NCBI RefSeq assembly: GCF_026342405.1
Contig: NZ_JAPEMU010000001.1
Location: 8,680,001 to 8,744,000 of the forward strand
Reading direction: 5' to 3'
DNA from: Kitasatospora sp. NBC_00240
Lineage (GTDB): Bacteria > Actinomycetota > Actinomycetes > Streptomycetales > Streptomycetaceae
Length of the DNA stretch: 64,000 bases
Position 1 is the stretch's first letter. Every line of letters begins with the position of its first letter. Shown here piece by piece: positions 25,452-33,443 of the stretch. The position numbers were made by a program, and so were the translations under genes. The notes beneath the pieces were generated by a model. That model saw nothing but the letters and a program-made list of their open reading frames with translations. It did not search any database and was not told where the DNA came from.

Positions 25452-25940
25452 ATGCCCGTACTCCATGGCACCGCCATGCCCGCGACCGATCCCGGCCGCG
25501 CGAAGGACCACCGACCCGGGCGACACGCACCCGAGGAACACGCACCCGAGGACCATGTACCCGAGGACCGCGCGCCGGAGCGCCGAGCACCCGGCGCCGG
25601 CGTCGAGACCGGCCGCCGTCGGGAGCCCACCCGGCAGCCCGGGGCCGTCCGCCTGCCCGCCCCGCCCGACGACCAGGAGCTCTACTGGTATTTCGGCCCG
25701 CAGCGCCGCTGGGTCCCGCTGCTCGCGACCCTCTCCTACGCCGGCGCCACCGTGACGCTCGGCCTCTTCGCCCTGCGCCACCCCTTGCTCTGGCCCTTCC
25801 TGCTGCTGCTCGTGCTGAACGCCGCGACCTGGACGCTGTCCCTCGGCGACGGGCAGCGCCAGCGCCGCTACACCCGGGACTCGCACGACCTGCTGCTACC
25901 GGATCCAATCGCAGTGCGCCGGGCTTCAGCCCGGTGGTGA
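25452..25940 (+). pseudogene. 5' remnant of a cellulose-synthase-like family 2 glycosyltransferase
   Basis: A 162-residue frame. Residues ~20-65 are a repeated acidic/basic linker (PEEHAPEDHVPEDRAPERRAP). Residues ~75-145 match the N-terminus of streptomycete cellulose-synthase-like glycosyltransferases: DDQELYWYFGPQRRWVPLL, then two membrane helices and a basic stretch. In intact genes this is followed by several hundred residues with the D,D,D,QxxRW catalytic domain. Here homology ends near nt 25896 and the frame runs into palindromic DNA and a stop. The start is ATG 25452 after GGGGGGC. It cannot be an active transferase. Confidence 0.7.
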
Positions 25941-25947
25941 AGCGATT
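25907..25947. repeat. Nested palindrome at the deletion junction
   Basis: AATCGC (25907) pairs with GCGATT (25942), and inside it CCGGGC-TTCA-GCCCGG (25919-25934) forms a second stem. It lies just where the glycosyltransferase homology stops. Confidence 0.65.
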
Positions 25948-26312
25948 CTGAGTGGTGCTCCGACCGGGGTCGGAGCACCTCGCGCGGTGGTGCTCCGACC
26001 GGGGTCGGAGCACCTCGCGCGCCGTGGATCCCGACCTGCCTGGCCGCCTCCGACGGGCGTTCGGACGCCTGCTTCTTCCCGCGCGGCTCGGCCTTCGAGC
26101 CCGACCCGCTGCTGGCGGGCGGCCTCGCGGCGCGGTACGGCATCCGGGTGCTGGACGTCGGTCCGGTGCTCTGCCCGGGCACCGGCCCCGACTGCCCGGC
26201 CGTCCTCCAGGGCGTACTGCTCTACCGGGACAGCGGGCACATCACCAACACCCTGGCGTCGGTCCTGTCGCCCCGGCTGGAGCGGGGACTGGGCGGTCTG
26301 CTGCCGAACTGA
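25941..26312 (+). pseudogene. 3' remnant of an acyltransferase-3 (OafA-like) SGNH domain
   Basis: Reading from after the stop at 25938-25940, the same frame is open to TGA 26310-26312. From about nt 26028 it encodes TCLAASDGRSDACFFPRG, then GIRVLDVGPVLC, CPAVLQGVLLYRDSGHITNT and SVLSPRLERGLGGLLPN. This matches the end of the periplasmic SGNH domain of O-acetyltransferases, where YRDxxH(L/I)T carries the catalytic Asp and His. The membrane acyltransferase domain and the start are missing. The first ~29 codons are the palindromic repeats. Confidence 0.65.
25952..26021. repeat. Two perfect tandem 35-bp repeats, each a strong hairpin
   Basis: Each copy contains GGTGCTCCGAC-CGGG-GTCGGAGCACC (25954-25979 and 25989-26014; 11-bp arms) followed by TCGCGCG. 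The exact 35-bp periodicity means a recent tandem duplication. The array sits between the glycosyltransferase remnant and the acyltransferase remnant. Confidence 0.85.
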
Positions 26313-26472
26313 CGGTACGGCGGCCGGGCCGGGCCGGGTCGAGCTGGGCGGCGGCGGGCCGCAGGCTGCTGGGCCTCGAGCGCTGGGCCCCGAGCGCCGG
26401 GCCCCGGCCCCGAATCCTGGGCGCAGCGCCTCGGGCCGTCGGTGTACCGGCCGCCGTACGTCGGGTGGTCCG

Positions 26473-27147
26473 TCAACCGCCGTACAGGCCCCGGCACATC
26501 GCGGCCTGCTGCGAACCGGGCGGCCACTGCCCGAGCTGCTCGGCCTTCGCGCAGAGCGACTGGGCGGCGGGCGGCGCCGGCCCGGGCGCCGGAGCCGGCT
26601 GCGGGGCGGGTGCCCGGGAGGCCTTGGGCCGGGCCGGGCGGTGCGGCCCCGTGCCGCCCGCGCCGGCCGACCTGTCAGCGCTTTCGGCGCCCTCGGCGGG
26701 GGAGTCCGCCGCGGGCGGTTCGGCCTCGGGCTCGGTGGCCGCGCCCTCCTGAGCGGCGCCGTCCTGGGGGGTCGGGGCCGCCGCCGGCTCGGCGACGGGA
26801 GCCGGGGCCGGCGCGGGCGCCGGGGTCGGCAGCGCGCCCCAGGGCGGTGGCGGCAGCGGTGCGGGGCTCGACCCGGTCGGGCCGGTGGAGGGCCCCGACA
26901 GCCGGGCGGGCCCGTCACCGCCGCCCTGCGCGCCCGGGGCGCACATCACCAGGACGGCTGCCATCACCGCCAGCACCCCGGAGGTGGGCAGCGCCACCAG
27001 CCACCGGCGCCGGACCCGGGCCGGCTCCGCCGCGGCCGGCCACCCCGGCGGTTCCTCCCGGCGCTGCTCGGGCAGCTGGTCCTGCCCCCGCCCGTACTCC
27101 GGGGCGTACTGCCGGCCGGGTTGCCCGTCGTACCGCCGGTCGTCCAT
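26473..27147 (-). CDS. Single-pass membrane protein with Pro/Ala-rich linker and C-terminal two-Cys segment
   Basis: A 224-residue protein starting at ATG 27147 (GAGGACG upstream). A polar, Arg/Gln/Tyr-rich cytosolic N-terminus (~50 residues) is followed by one membrane helix (WLVALPTSGVLAVMAAVLVM). A ~130-residue Pro/Ala/Glu-rich linker comes next, ending in LCAKAEQLGQWPPGSQQAAM and CRGLYGG. The linker length and terminal Cys pair suggest an exposed, disulfide-closed peptide at the cell surface. No function is known to me. It is convergent with the acyltransferase remnant. Confidence 0.65.
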   Translation of the reverse strand: MDDRRYDGQPGRQYAPEYGRGQDQLPEQRREEPPGWPAAAEPARVRRRWLVALPTSGVLAVMAAVLVMCAPGAQGGGDGPARLSGPSTGPTGSSPAPLPPPPWGALPTPAPAPAPAPVAEPAAAPTPQDGAAQEGAATEPEAEPPAADSPAEGAESADRSAGAGGTGPHRPARPKASRAPAPQPAPAPGPAPPAAQSLCAKAEQLGQWPPGSQQAAMCRGLYGG

Positions 27148-27354
27148 CGCGTTCGTCCTCCCGTGCGGGCCCGCGCGGCCCGTCGCGCTGTTCAACGAGC
27201 GCGGGACGTGCCGGACATGACCGGTCGACGACGGACCGGGCGCCGGTGTCGGCGGGGCGGCGGACGGCGGGCCCGAGGCGGGTCGGGACGCCGGCGGAGT
27301 CCGAACGGGTGCGGGCCGCGTGCGGAGCCCCGCTGTCCGCCACATCCTTGACCC

Positions 27355-27585
27355 ATGAGCACCGACACCCCCCTGAAACCGCTGGTCGAGATCGCCGGAT
27401 TCCGGACCGACAGCCGCTACCGGCTGGTCCACTTCGAGGGCGCCGGCTGGGAGCCGCTCGCGCCCGAGGAGTTCGAGCCCCGTCTGCACCAGCTCTTCCC
27501 CGACCTCGACCCGCACGACCCGGCCCGGGTGCACTGGGAGGACCGCCCCTGGGAGTGGCCCGCCTGGCGCCCCGGTGAGGCCTGA
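27355..27585 (+). CDS. Small acidic conserved hypothetical protein, 76 aa
   Basis: MSTDTPLKPLVEIAGFRTDS at the start, rich in Glu, Pro and Trp (HWEDRPWEWPAWRPGE at the end). It is soluble and without motifs I can name. Third-position GC is high and the ATG is clear, though no strong ribosome site precedes it, so it may be leaderless or weakly translated. Confidence 0.6.
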   Translation: MSTDTPLKPLVEIAGFRTDSRYRLVHFEGAGWEPLAPEEFEPRLHQLFPDLDPHDPARVHWEDRPWEWPAWRPGEA

Positions 27586-27735
27586 TCCGCCCGGCCCGGC
27601 CCGCCGTCCGGAGCCGCCGTCCGAGGGCAACGCCCTGAGCCGACAAGTCGGTTGCGGCGGCGGCCCGCGGCTGTCAGACTCCCGCCTGGGGCGGCGGGCC
27701 GCCGCCCGACGAGCCCTCGGGAAGGCGGACCGGAC

Positions 27736-28113
27736 GTGCGGACAGCCAGCCCCGGACCAGTCGGTGGACGGACCTGGACGCCGGTCACCGTCGTCAACTC
27801 GGGGGTGGCCTTCGCCCTGGAGATGGGACTGCTGGCCGCGCTCTGCTACTGGGGGATCCGGACGGGTGGCAACCTCCCCGTGAAGATCCTGCTCGCGGTC
27901 GGTGCGCCGGCGCTCGCCGCCACCGTCTGGGGGCTGTTCCTGGCGGCCGGCGGGCCGACGTTCCCGCTGCCGACCGCCGCCACGATCGCGCTCAAGCTGC
28001 TGGTGCTCGGTACCGCCCCGCTCGCGCTGGCCGCCACCGGGCACCCCGTGCTGGCCTGGGTCTTCGGCGGTCTCACCGTGGTGTCCGTCGCGGTGGAGTA
28101 CACCGTCCACTGA
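27736..28113 (+). CDS. YrdB/DUF2568 family small membrane protein
   Basis: A ~125-residue protein with four predicted helices: VVNSGVAFALEMGLLAALCYWG, the ILLAVGAPALAATVWGLFLA segment, LKLLVLGTAPLALAATG and LAWVFGGLTVVSVAVEYTV. The E-M in helix 1, the WG-F-A motif and the final conserved Glu fit DUF2568. GTG 27736 is chosen so that the protein begins just before helix 1; GGGAAGG is ~11 bases upstream. Role unknown. Confidence 0.72.
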   Translation: MRTASPGPVGGRTWTPVTVVNSGVAFALEMGLLAALCYWGIRTGGNLPVKILLAVGAPALAATVWGLFLAAGGPTFPLPTAATIALKLLVLGTAPLALAATGHPVLAWVFGGLTVVSVAVEYTVH

Positions 28114-28192
28114 CCCCGTCCCGGTCGCCTGCCCGTCGCTGATTCCGCCGGTCCGCCTGCCGGACCGAGGTGCGGGGCTCTAGGCTCGGGGG

Positions 28193-29626
28193 ATGGGGGA
28201 GCAGCGGGACGGTTGGCGGGACGCCTGGGCGGGCGGCCGTCCGGCCGTGCACATCGGCAACGTGGCGGACTTCAACGCGCAGTTCCTCCCGCCCGGCCTG
28301 GACGCCGGCCAGGTCGAGCGACGCCGGAGCCAGGGCCACCACTACGCGTCGATGGCGGTCGGTTACAGCCCCGAACCCGCGGTGATCCTGCTGCCGCACC
28401 ACGTCGAGGGCGCCTGGATCGACCTGCTGGCGGCGGAGTTGGCGTGGGGGCGGGTCGAGCTCCACAGCGGGCTGGCCACCAGCGCCGACACCGGCCTCGG
28501 CATGGCCGACGCGCTCCGGGCGCGGCCCGCGCTGCTGGCCCGGATCGCCGCCGCCGGGCATCCGCTGCTGCCCTGGGGCCTGACGGCCGGTTTGCTCGAC
28601 CTGTTCGACCCCGTAGCCGGCCCCGCCACCCCGGGCCCCGCCACCCCGGGCCCAGGCCCCGCCGGTCCGGCTGCCCCCGGCGGGGCGGCGGCGCTGGCGG
28701 TCACCCGGCGCTACGAGTCCAAGGCGGCCTCGCACCAGCTGTTCACGGCGATCGCGCCCGCCCACCCCGGGATCCTCGTCCCACGACAGGAGCACCCGGA
28801 CGGCCCGCGCCGGGCGGCCCGCCGGATCGCCGCCCGGGCCGCACGCGGCGCGACCACCGTGCTGAAGTCGCCGCACGGCGTGGGCGGTTACGGCACCACC
28901 GTGGTGACACCGCGCCAGGTGGCCGAGGCCGGCGGGGCCAGCGCGCTGCTGCGCGGGCTCATCGCCGAGGAGGTGCTCGCCCCGGGTGGTGGCCTGCTGC
29001 TGGAGGAGTACATCGACGGCGCCGGCCGACTGCGCGACCTCACCTTCGACGCTGTGATCGGCCCGGACGGCGCCGTCCACCCGGTCGGTGTCGGGGTGAT
29101 GGCCGTCGACGGGACGCACTACCAGGGCGTGACCGTCGGCCCGGGTCTGGTGCCCGCCGGCCCGGCCCGGGCGGCCGAGGCGTTCGGGCTGGAGGTGGGC
29201 CGCGCGCTCGCGGCCGAGGGCTACCGGGGCTGGTTCGACGTCGACTTCGTCACCGACCGCGCCCTGCAGCTGGCCCCGACCGAGATCAACCTGCGGCTGA
29301 CCGGCCCGGCGGTCGCCTTCGTCCTGAAGGCGCGGCTGGACGACGTCCGCGGTCCGGGCCACCTGGTGCGGACCCTGGACGGGCTGCCGCTCGGCGCCAG
29401 GCTCTCCCAGCAGACGCTCTTCGACCACGTCGAAGGGCTGCGGGCGCGCTGCGGGCGGCTCGGGGTGGCCCTGCTGCCGCTGGTGCCGACCGCGAGCTAC
29501 CAGGAGCTGCCCTCGGTCGGGCTCGCGCTCGCCGCCCGGGACACCGACTCGCTGGACGCGGCGGAGTCCCTCGTCCGGGCCGCCGACCAGGCCCTCGGCG
29601 GCCTCTTCGACGCCCTGGCCCGGTAG
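28193..29626 (+). CDS. ATP-grasp ligase with pre-ATP-grasp domain (PGM1-like peptide ligase family)
   Basis: A 477-residue protein. The N-terminal ~150 residues (VHIGNVADFNAQFLPPGLD, HYASMAVGYSPEPAVILLP) resemble the pre-ATP-grasp domain of PGM1-related ligases. A Pro/Gly-rich hinge (GPATPGPATPGPGPAG) follows. The ATP-grasp part has VLKSPHGVGGYGTTVV (nucleotide-binding lysine and glycine loop), LLLEEYIDGAGRLRDLT and WFDVDFVTDRALQL / PTEINLRLTGPA, where Glu and Asn bind magnesium. The family joins a carboxylate to an amine via an acyl phosphate, often in peptide natural product synthesis. It is convergent to an adenylation-domain gene, 73 bases apart. A biosynthetic link is inference. Confidence 0.78.
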   Translation: MGEQRDGWRDAWAGGRPAVHIGNVADFNAQFLPPGLDAGQVERRRSQGHHYASMAVGYSPEPAVILLPHHVEGAWIDLLAAELAWGRVELHSGLATSADTGLGMADALRARPALLARIAAAGHPLLPWGLTAGLLDLFDPVAGPATPGPATPGPGPAGPAAPGGAAALAVTRRYESKAASHQLFTAIAPAHPGILVPRQEHPDGPRRAARRIAARAARGATTVLKSPHGVGGYGTTVVTPRQVAEAGGASALLRGLIAEEVLAPGGGLLLEEYIDGAGRLRDLTFDAVIGPDGAVHPVGVGVMAVDGTHYQGVTVGPGLVPAGPARAAEAFGLEVGRALAAEGYRGWFDVDFVTDRALQLAPTEINLRLTGPAVAFVLKARLDDVRGPGHLVRTLDGLPLGARLSQQTLFDHVEGLRARCGRLGVALLPLVPTASYQELPSVGLALAARDTDSLDAAESLVRAADQALGGLFDALAR

Positions 29627-29699
29627 CCGGCGCGAGCGGCCGGCCGTGATGCCCTGGCCCGGTAGCCGGCGCGAGCCCCGGCGGGACGGCCGGCCGCTC

Positions 29700-32009
29700 T
29701 CAGCCCTTCGGGTGGCGCGCCGGCCAAGCGCGCCAGGTGACGAATCGGACCAGGACCAGCGCCGCGAGCATCAGCGTCACGTTGAAGGTGTAGACCAGGG
29801 CGACCTGCCGGGGCCAGTCGGTCGCCCGGCTCGTCCGGTAGAGGTTGTCCTGCGGCCACCAGGAGGCGAGCAGCCAGACCAGGGAGAGGTGGGCCGCCGT
29901 CGTGAGCGCCCGTGGCCGGCCCAGCCGGCGGACCGCAGGCCGGCCGCCGAGCAGGACGACCACACCCGCACCGAACGACAGGCACTCGAAGAAGTGGAGC
30001 AGCCGGAGCAGGCCCGACCAGGGGGACGGGATGCCGCTCACATCGGTCGAACCGGGGAACAGGACGAAGGTCGCCAGGGTCGCGATGAGGCCGACGGCCA
30101 GCGCCAGGCAGGACCCGGCCAGCCATTGCCCGCCCGGGGAGGGCAGCTCGCCGCTGCCCGGGCGCCCGCCGGCCTTGCCGCCGGCGCCCTTCGCCGACCG
30201 GCCGCCCTTCACCGACCGGGGGCCCGGTAGCAGCGGGCCGGCGGCGTGGTCGGCGGGCGCCGGCAGCGGCAGCGCCCGCCGGTCGGGCTTGCCGGCCCGG
30301 GTCCGGGGCAGGGACGGCAGCAGCACGACCGCCGCCGGCAGCTGGGCGACGGGCAGCCGCTCGCGCAGGTACGCGGACAGTGTCCAGCTGTCGGCGCCTT
30401 CGTCGGACGCGACCACGTACGCCACCAGGGCCCGTCGCCCGGGGGCGGTTTCGACCTCGGCCACCACGCACTGCGCGACCCCCGGGTGACCGCCGAGGAC
30501 CGCTTCGGCCTCGGCTGCCGCCGCGGCGCGGGCCGGGTCCGCGAAACCGTCGGCGCGGCCGACGAATTCGAGCAGGCCGTCCGGGCGCAGCCGGCCGAGG
30601 TCGCCGGTGAGGTGGATCCGGCCGTCCGGGTCGAAGTCGACGGTGCGGAAGCGCTCGGCGGTCGGGCCCGGCCGGCCCAGGTAGCCGGGGCCGACCCCGG
30701 GCCCGCCGACGGCGATCTCGCCGGGCACCGGTCCGTGCCCGGGCGGCAGCGGCCTGCCGTCCGGCCCGAGCACGTACAGCCGGGTGCCGGGGAACGGTAC
30801 GCCGATCAGTGACCGGCGGCGCGGGGCGCCGCCGGCGTCGTCCGTGCCGCGGGTGTGAAGGTCACCGGCGTCCGGGCCGGCCGGGTCGAGGCCGCGGGCG
30901 TCGAAGTACGCGCTGTCCACGCACGCCTCCGCCGTGCCGTACACGTTGAGCAGCCGGACCTCCGGGCCGAGCAGCGCCTGCAGCGCCAACTGCTCGTCGA
31001 GGTACCACTTGTCGGCGCCGACCGTCAGCAGCCGCACGCCCGGCAGGCCGGGACTCCCGGGGGTCGAGCCCAGGTGGGCGTGCAGGCGCCGGGCGTTGTG
31101 GAGGTTGAGCTCCAGGACGGTGACGCCCTCGGCGAGCGCCAGTGCGGCCAGCTCGGCGATGCCCGCGGTGCGGTCCAGGGTGAAGTTGCGCCGGGCCATC
31201 ACCAGCGTGGCACCGGAGCAGAGGGCGCGTACCCAGTCGCCGGTGAAGACGTCGAACTCCAGGGTGGCGCTCTGCAGGATCCGGTCGGCGGGGGAGAGCC
31301 CGTAGACCTGCTGCCAGGCCCGGCAGGCGGCGATCAGCGAGCGGTGCTCGATCATCGCGCCCTTGGACTCCCCGGTCGAGCCGGAGGTGAAGACCACACA
31401 GGCCAGGCCCGCGCCGGCGACGGGCGGGAGCGGCTCGGCGGGGCAGGTGTCGATCGCGCCCGCGGCCGAGTCCAGGCAGACCACGGCCCCCGCCGTGGCG
31501 TCGGCCAGCCGCACCCGGTGGCTCTCGTGCGTCACCAGCACCGCGGGGGCGGCCTCGGTGAGGATCCGCCGCAGCAGCGGGTCCGGGCTGCTCGGCTCCA
31601 GCGGCAGGTACGCGGCGCCGGCCTTGAGCACCGCGAGAATCGCCACCAGGATGTCCGGGCCGCGTCCCGTCGACACGGCGGCGAGCCCGCCCGGCGCGAG
31701 CCCGGACGCCCTCAGGTGGTGGGAGAGCCGGTTCGCCCGGGCGTCCAACTCGCCGTATGTCAGCCACTGGTCGCCGCAGCGGACGGCCACCGCGTCGGGC
31801 GCCCGTCGGGCGTGCGCCTCGAAGAGGTGATGAACGCCGGTGGCCCCGGCCGAGCCCTCGCCAAGTCCCACGCCCGGATCGACGCCCGGTCCCGCGGTCG
31901 TCCCTCGGCCGCTCCCCTCCTCCGATGCCGCGAGGCCCGTCCCGCCCGCTCCGGCCTCGCCCGCTCCGGTCCCGCGTGTTCCGTCGCCGTCGATCCCATC
32001 AGTGCCCAC
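29700..32009 (-). CDS. NRPS-like adenylation-domain protein with C-terminal membrane domain
   Basis: A 769-residue protein. Residues ~60-600 form an amino-acid adenylation domain: A2-like YLPLEPSSPDPLLRRIL, A3 VVFTSGSTGESKGAMIEH, A4 LEFDVFTGDWVRAL, A5 LLNVYGTAEACVDS, A7 HLTGDLGRLRPDG and A10 LPRTRAGKPDRRALP with the catalytic Lys. Motif A8 is unusual: after GRADGF the expected (Q/K)IRGxRIE is missing. There is no carrier-protein (LGGxS) domain. Instead the last ~145 residues contain four membrane helices (for example WLAGSCLALAVGLIATLATF). GTG at 32009 follows GGAGG by 9-10 bases. A membrane-tethered amino-acid-activating enzyme is inferred. Confidence 0.82.
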   Translation of the reverse strand: MGTDGIDGDGTRGTGAGEAGAGGTGLAASEEGSGRGTTAGPGVDPGVGLGEGSAGATGVHHLFEAHARRAPDAVAVRCGDQWLTYGELDARANRLSHHLRASGLAPGGLAAVSTGRGPDILVAILAVLKAGAAYLPLEPSSPDPLLRRILTEAAPAVLVTHESHRVRLADATAGAVVCLDSAAGAIDTCPAEPLPPVAGAGLACVVFTSGSTGESKGAMIEHRSLIAACRAWQQVYGLSPADRILQSATLEFDVFTGDWVRALCSGATLVMARRNFTLDRTAGIAELAALALAEGVTVLELNLHNARRLHAHLGSTPGSPGLPGVRLLTVGADKWYLDEQLALQALLGPEVRLLNVYGTAEACVDSAYFDARGLDPAGPDAGDLHTRGTDDAGGAPRRRSLIGVPFPGTRLYVLGPDGRPLPPGHGPVPGEIAVGGPGVGPGYLGRPGPTAERFRTVDFDPDGRIHLTGDLGRLRPDGLLEFVGRADGFADPARAAAAAEAEAVLGGHPGVAQCVVAEVETAPGRRALVAYVVASDEGADSWTLSAYLRERLPVAQLPAAVVLLPSLPRTRAGKPDRRALPLPAPADHAAGPLLPGPRSVKGGRSAKGAGGKAGGRPGSGELPSPGGQWLAGSCLALAVGLIATLATFVLFPGSTDVSGIPSPWSGLLRLLHFFECLSFGAGVVVLLGGRPAVRRLGRPRALTTAAHLSLVWLLASWWPQDNLYRTSRATDWPRQVALVYTFNVTLMLAALVLVRFVTWRAWPARHPKG

Positions 32010-32367
32010 GTTCGATCCCCCTCCGTGTCCCGCGCCGCGCGCCCCGCCTCGCGACTGCCCTGATACTGCCCGCCGCCAAGGCCCCGCACCAGGCGAACGC
32101 CTCGGCCGACGGCCGCGGCCGCCGGGGCGCACCCCCGGGATCGGGCGGCTCCTCCGCCCGCCCGCCCCCCGCCGGCTGCGGGCCCACCGCCCCGCGGCCG
32201 GGCGGGCTTGCTAGTCTGCACGCGGACGACCGGCCCCGAGCCGCGCGTGGCCGCCACACCCTGGCCCGCCCGCGCGCGACAGCTCTGACGTACCGTCACC
32301 ATGCCGCTCCGGCGGGCCTGCCGTCGTCCGGTGTCCCGGAAGTCCGCCCGCCCAGGAGTGCATCCCG
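32010..32367. other. Divergent intergenic region between adenylation gene and ABC ATPase
   Basis: About 360 bases with only Arg/Pro-rich shadow frames. It should hold both promoters. I saw no clear operator. AGGAG at 32353 serves the ATPase start. Confidence 0.4.
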
Positions 32368-33189
32368 ATGAGCCTGTCCGCATCCCCGCTGTCCGACGGC
32401 CCGCTGCTGCGCACCCGGGAGGTGGACGTGGTGCGCGACGGGCGCCATCTGCTGCGCGGGATCTCGCTGACCGTCGAACCCGGCGAGCACTGGGCGCTGC
32501 TCGGCGCCAACGGCGCGGGCAAGAGCACCCTGCTCGCCCTGCTCGGCGCCGTGTCGCACCCCACCCGGGGCGAGGTCGACGTGCTGGGCCGGCGGCTCGG
32601 CCGGGTGGACATCCGGGACCTGCGCGCCTACCTCGGGCACGTCAACCCGCGGCACCCGCTGCGCTCGCCGCTGACCGTTCGGGAGGTCGTCCTCACCGGC
32701 CTGGGCAACAGCATCGAGCCGGACCTGCAGAAGCTGCCGACCCCCGCCGAGCAGGCCCGGGCCGACCAGGTGATGGACACCCTCGGCGTCGCCGCGATGG
32801 CCGGGGCCACCTGGCCGACCCTCTCCCAGGGCGAGCGCGGCCGGACTCTGATCGCCCGGGCGCTGATGCCCAGCCCGCGCCTGCTGCTGCTCGACGAGCC
32901 CGCCACCGGGCTGGACCTGACGGCCCGGGAGCAACTCCTCGACAGCCTCGACCTGCTGCGCCAGCAGCACCCCGAACTGGCCAGTGTGCTGGTGACCCAC
33001 CACCTGGAGGAGCTGCCGGAGAGCACCACGCACGCCCTGCTGCTGCGGGACGGCGAGTGTGTCGCCGCCGGCAAGGTCGACGACGTCATCACCACGGAGC
33101 TGATCAGCGCCTGCTTCGCGCACCCCATCAGGATCACCCGCCACGACGGCCGGTGGACGGCCCGCGCGGCGGCCCGCCGGGTCGGCTGA
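32368..33189 (+). CDS. Stand-alone ABC transporter ATP-binding protein
   Basis: A 273-residue ATPase. Walker A is LLGANGAGKSTLLALLG, the signature is PTLSQGERGRTLIARALM (LSQGE instead of LSGGQ), Walker B is LLLLDEPATGLDLTA, and the H-loop is VLVTHHLEELPES. LSQGE signatures are typical of the ModF/YheS-like and iron-related families with soluble or unknown partners. No permease gene is adjacent; the iron-uptake operon follows 250 bases downstream with its own iron box. The ATG follows AGGAG by 10 bases. Confidence 0.85.
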   Translation: MSLSASPLSDGPLLRTREVDVVRDGRHLLRGISLTVEPGEHWALLGANGAGKSTLLALLGAVSHPTRGEVDVLGRRLGRVDIRDLRAYLGHVNPRHPLRSPLTVREVVLTGLGNSIEPDLQKLPTPAEQARADQVMDTLGVAAMAGATWPTLSQGERGRTLIARALMPSPRLLLLDEPATGLDLTAREQLLDSLDLLRQQHPELASVLVTHHLEELPESTTHALLLRDGECVAAGKVDDVITTELISACFAHPIRITRHDGRWTARAAARRVG

Positions 33190-33320
33190 GGGTCGTGGAG
33201 CGCGGCGGCGGCCCGGGCGGGGCCGGCGGTGGGGCCCGGACGGCCCTTGCCGCCACGAGTCCTGCACAGCGGTGCTCGTCTCACCGGCGTGTCCGCATGT
33301 CGGAGAGATGGGGGCTGGTG

Positions 33321-33362
33321 TAGACGGACAAATCGATGTTCCCTAAGGTATGCCTCAGCTAA
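33321..33362 (+). promoter_or_regulatory. Iron box (DmdR/IdeR type) and promoter of efeOBU
   Basis: TAAGGTATGCCTCAGCTAA at 33344-33362 matches the recalled 19-bp iron-box consensus TTAGGTTAGGCTCACCTAA at 14 positions, including the outer TTA/TAA symmetry. It overlaps a possible -10 (TAAGGT 33344-33349), 17 bp after TAGACG (33321-33326). Binding of the Fe2+-loaded DtxR-family repressor would block transcription, so the operon should be on when iron is scarce. Confidence 0.75.
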
Positions 33363-33443
33363 GTCGAGGGGGCCCCGGTGCCACCGGTTCCGCTTCCTCG
33401 GCCTCGCCCTGCCCTCTTACGCCTGTCTTCCCGTGGAGCACTC

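Noticed and set aside
25952..26021. Palindromic 35-bp repeats considered as CRISPR or IS ends
   Set aside because: Only two copies with no spacer, and no transposase gene or matching inverted copy nearby; reported as an unexplained repeat instead.
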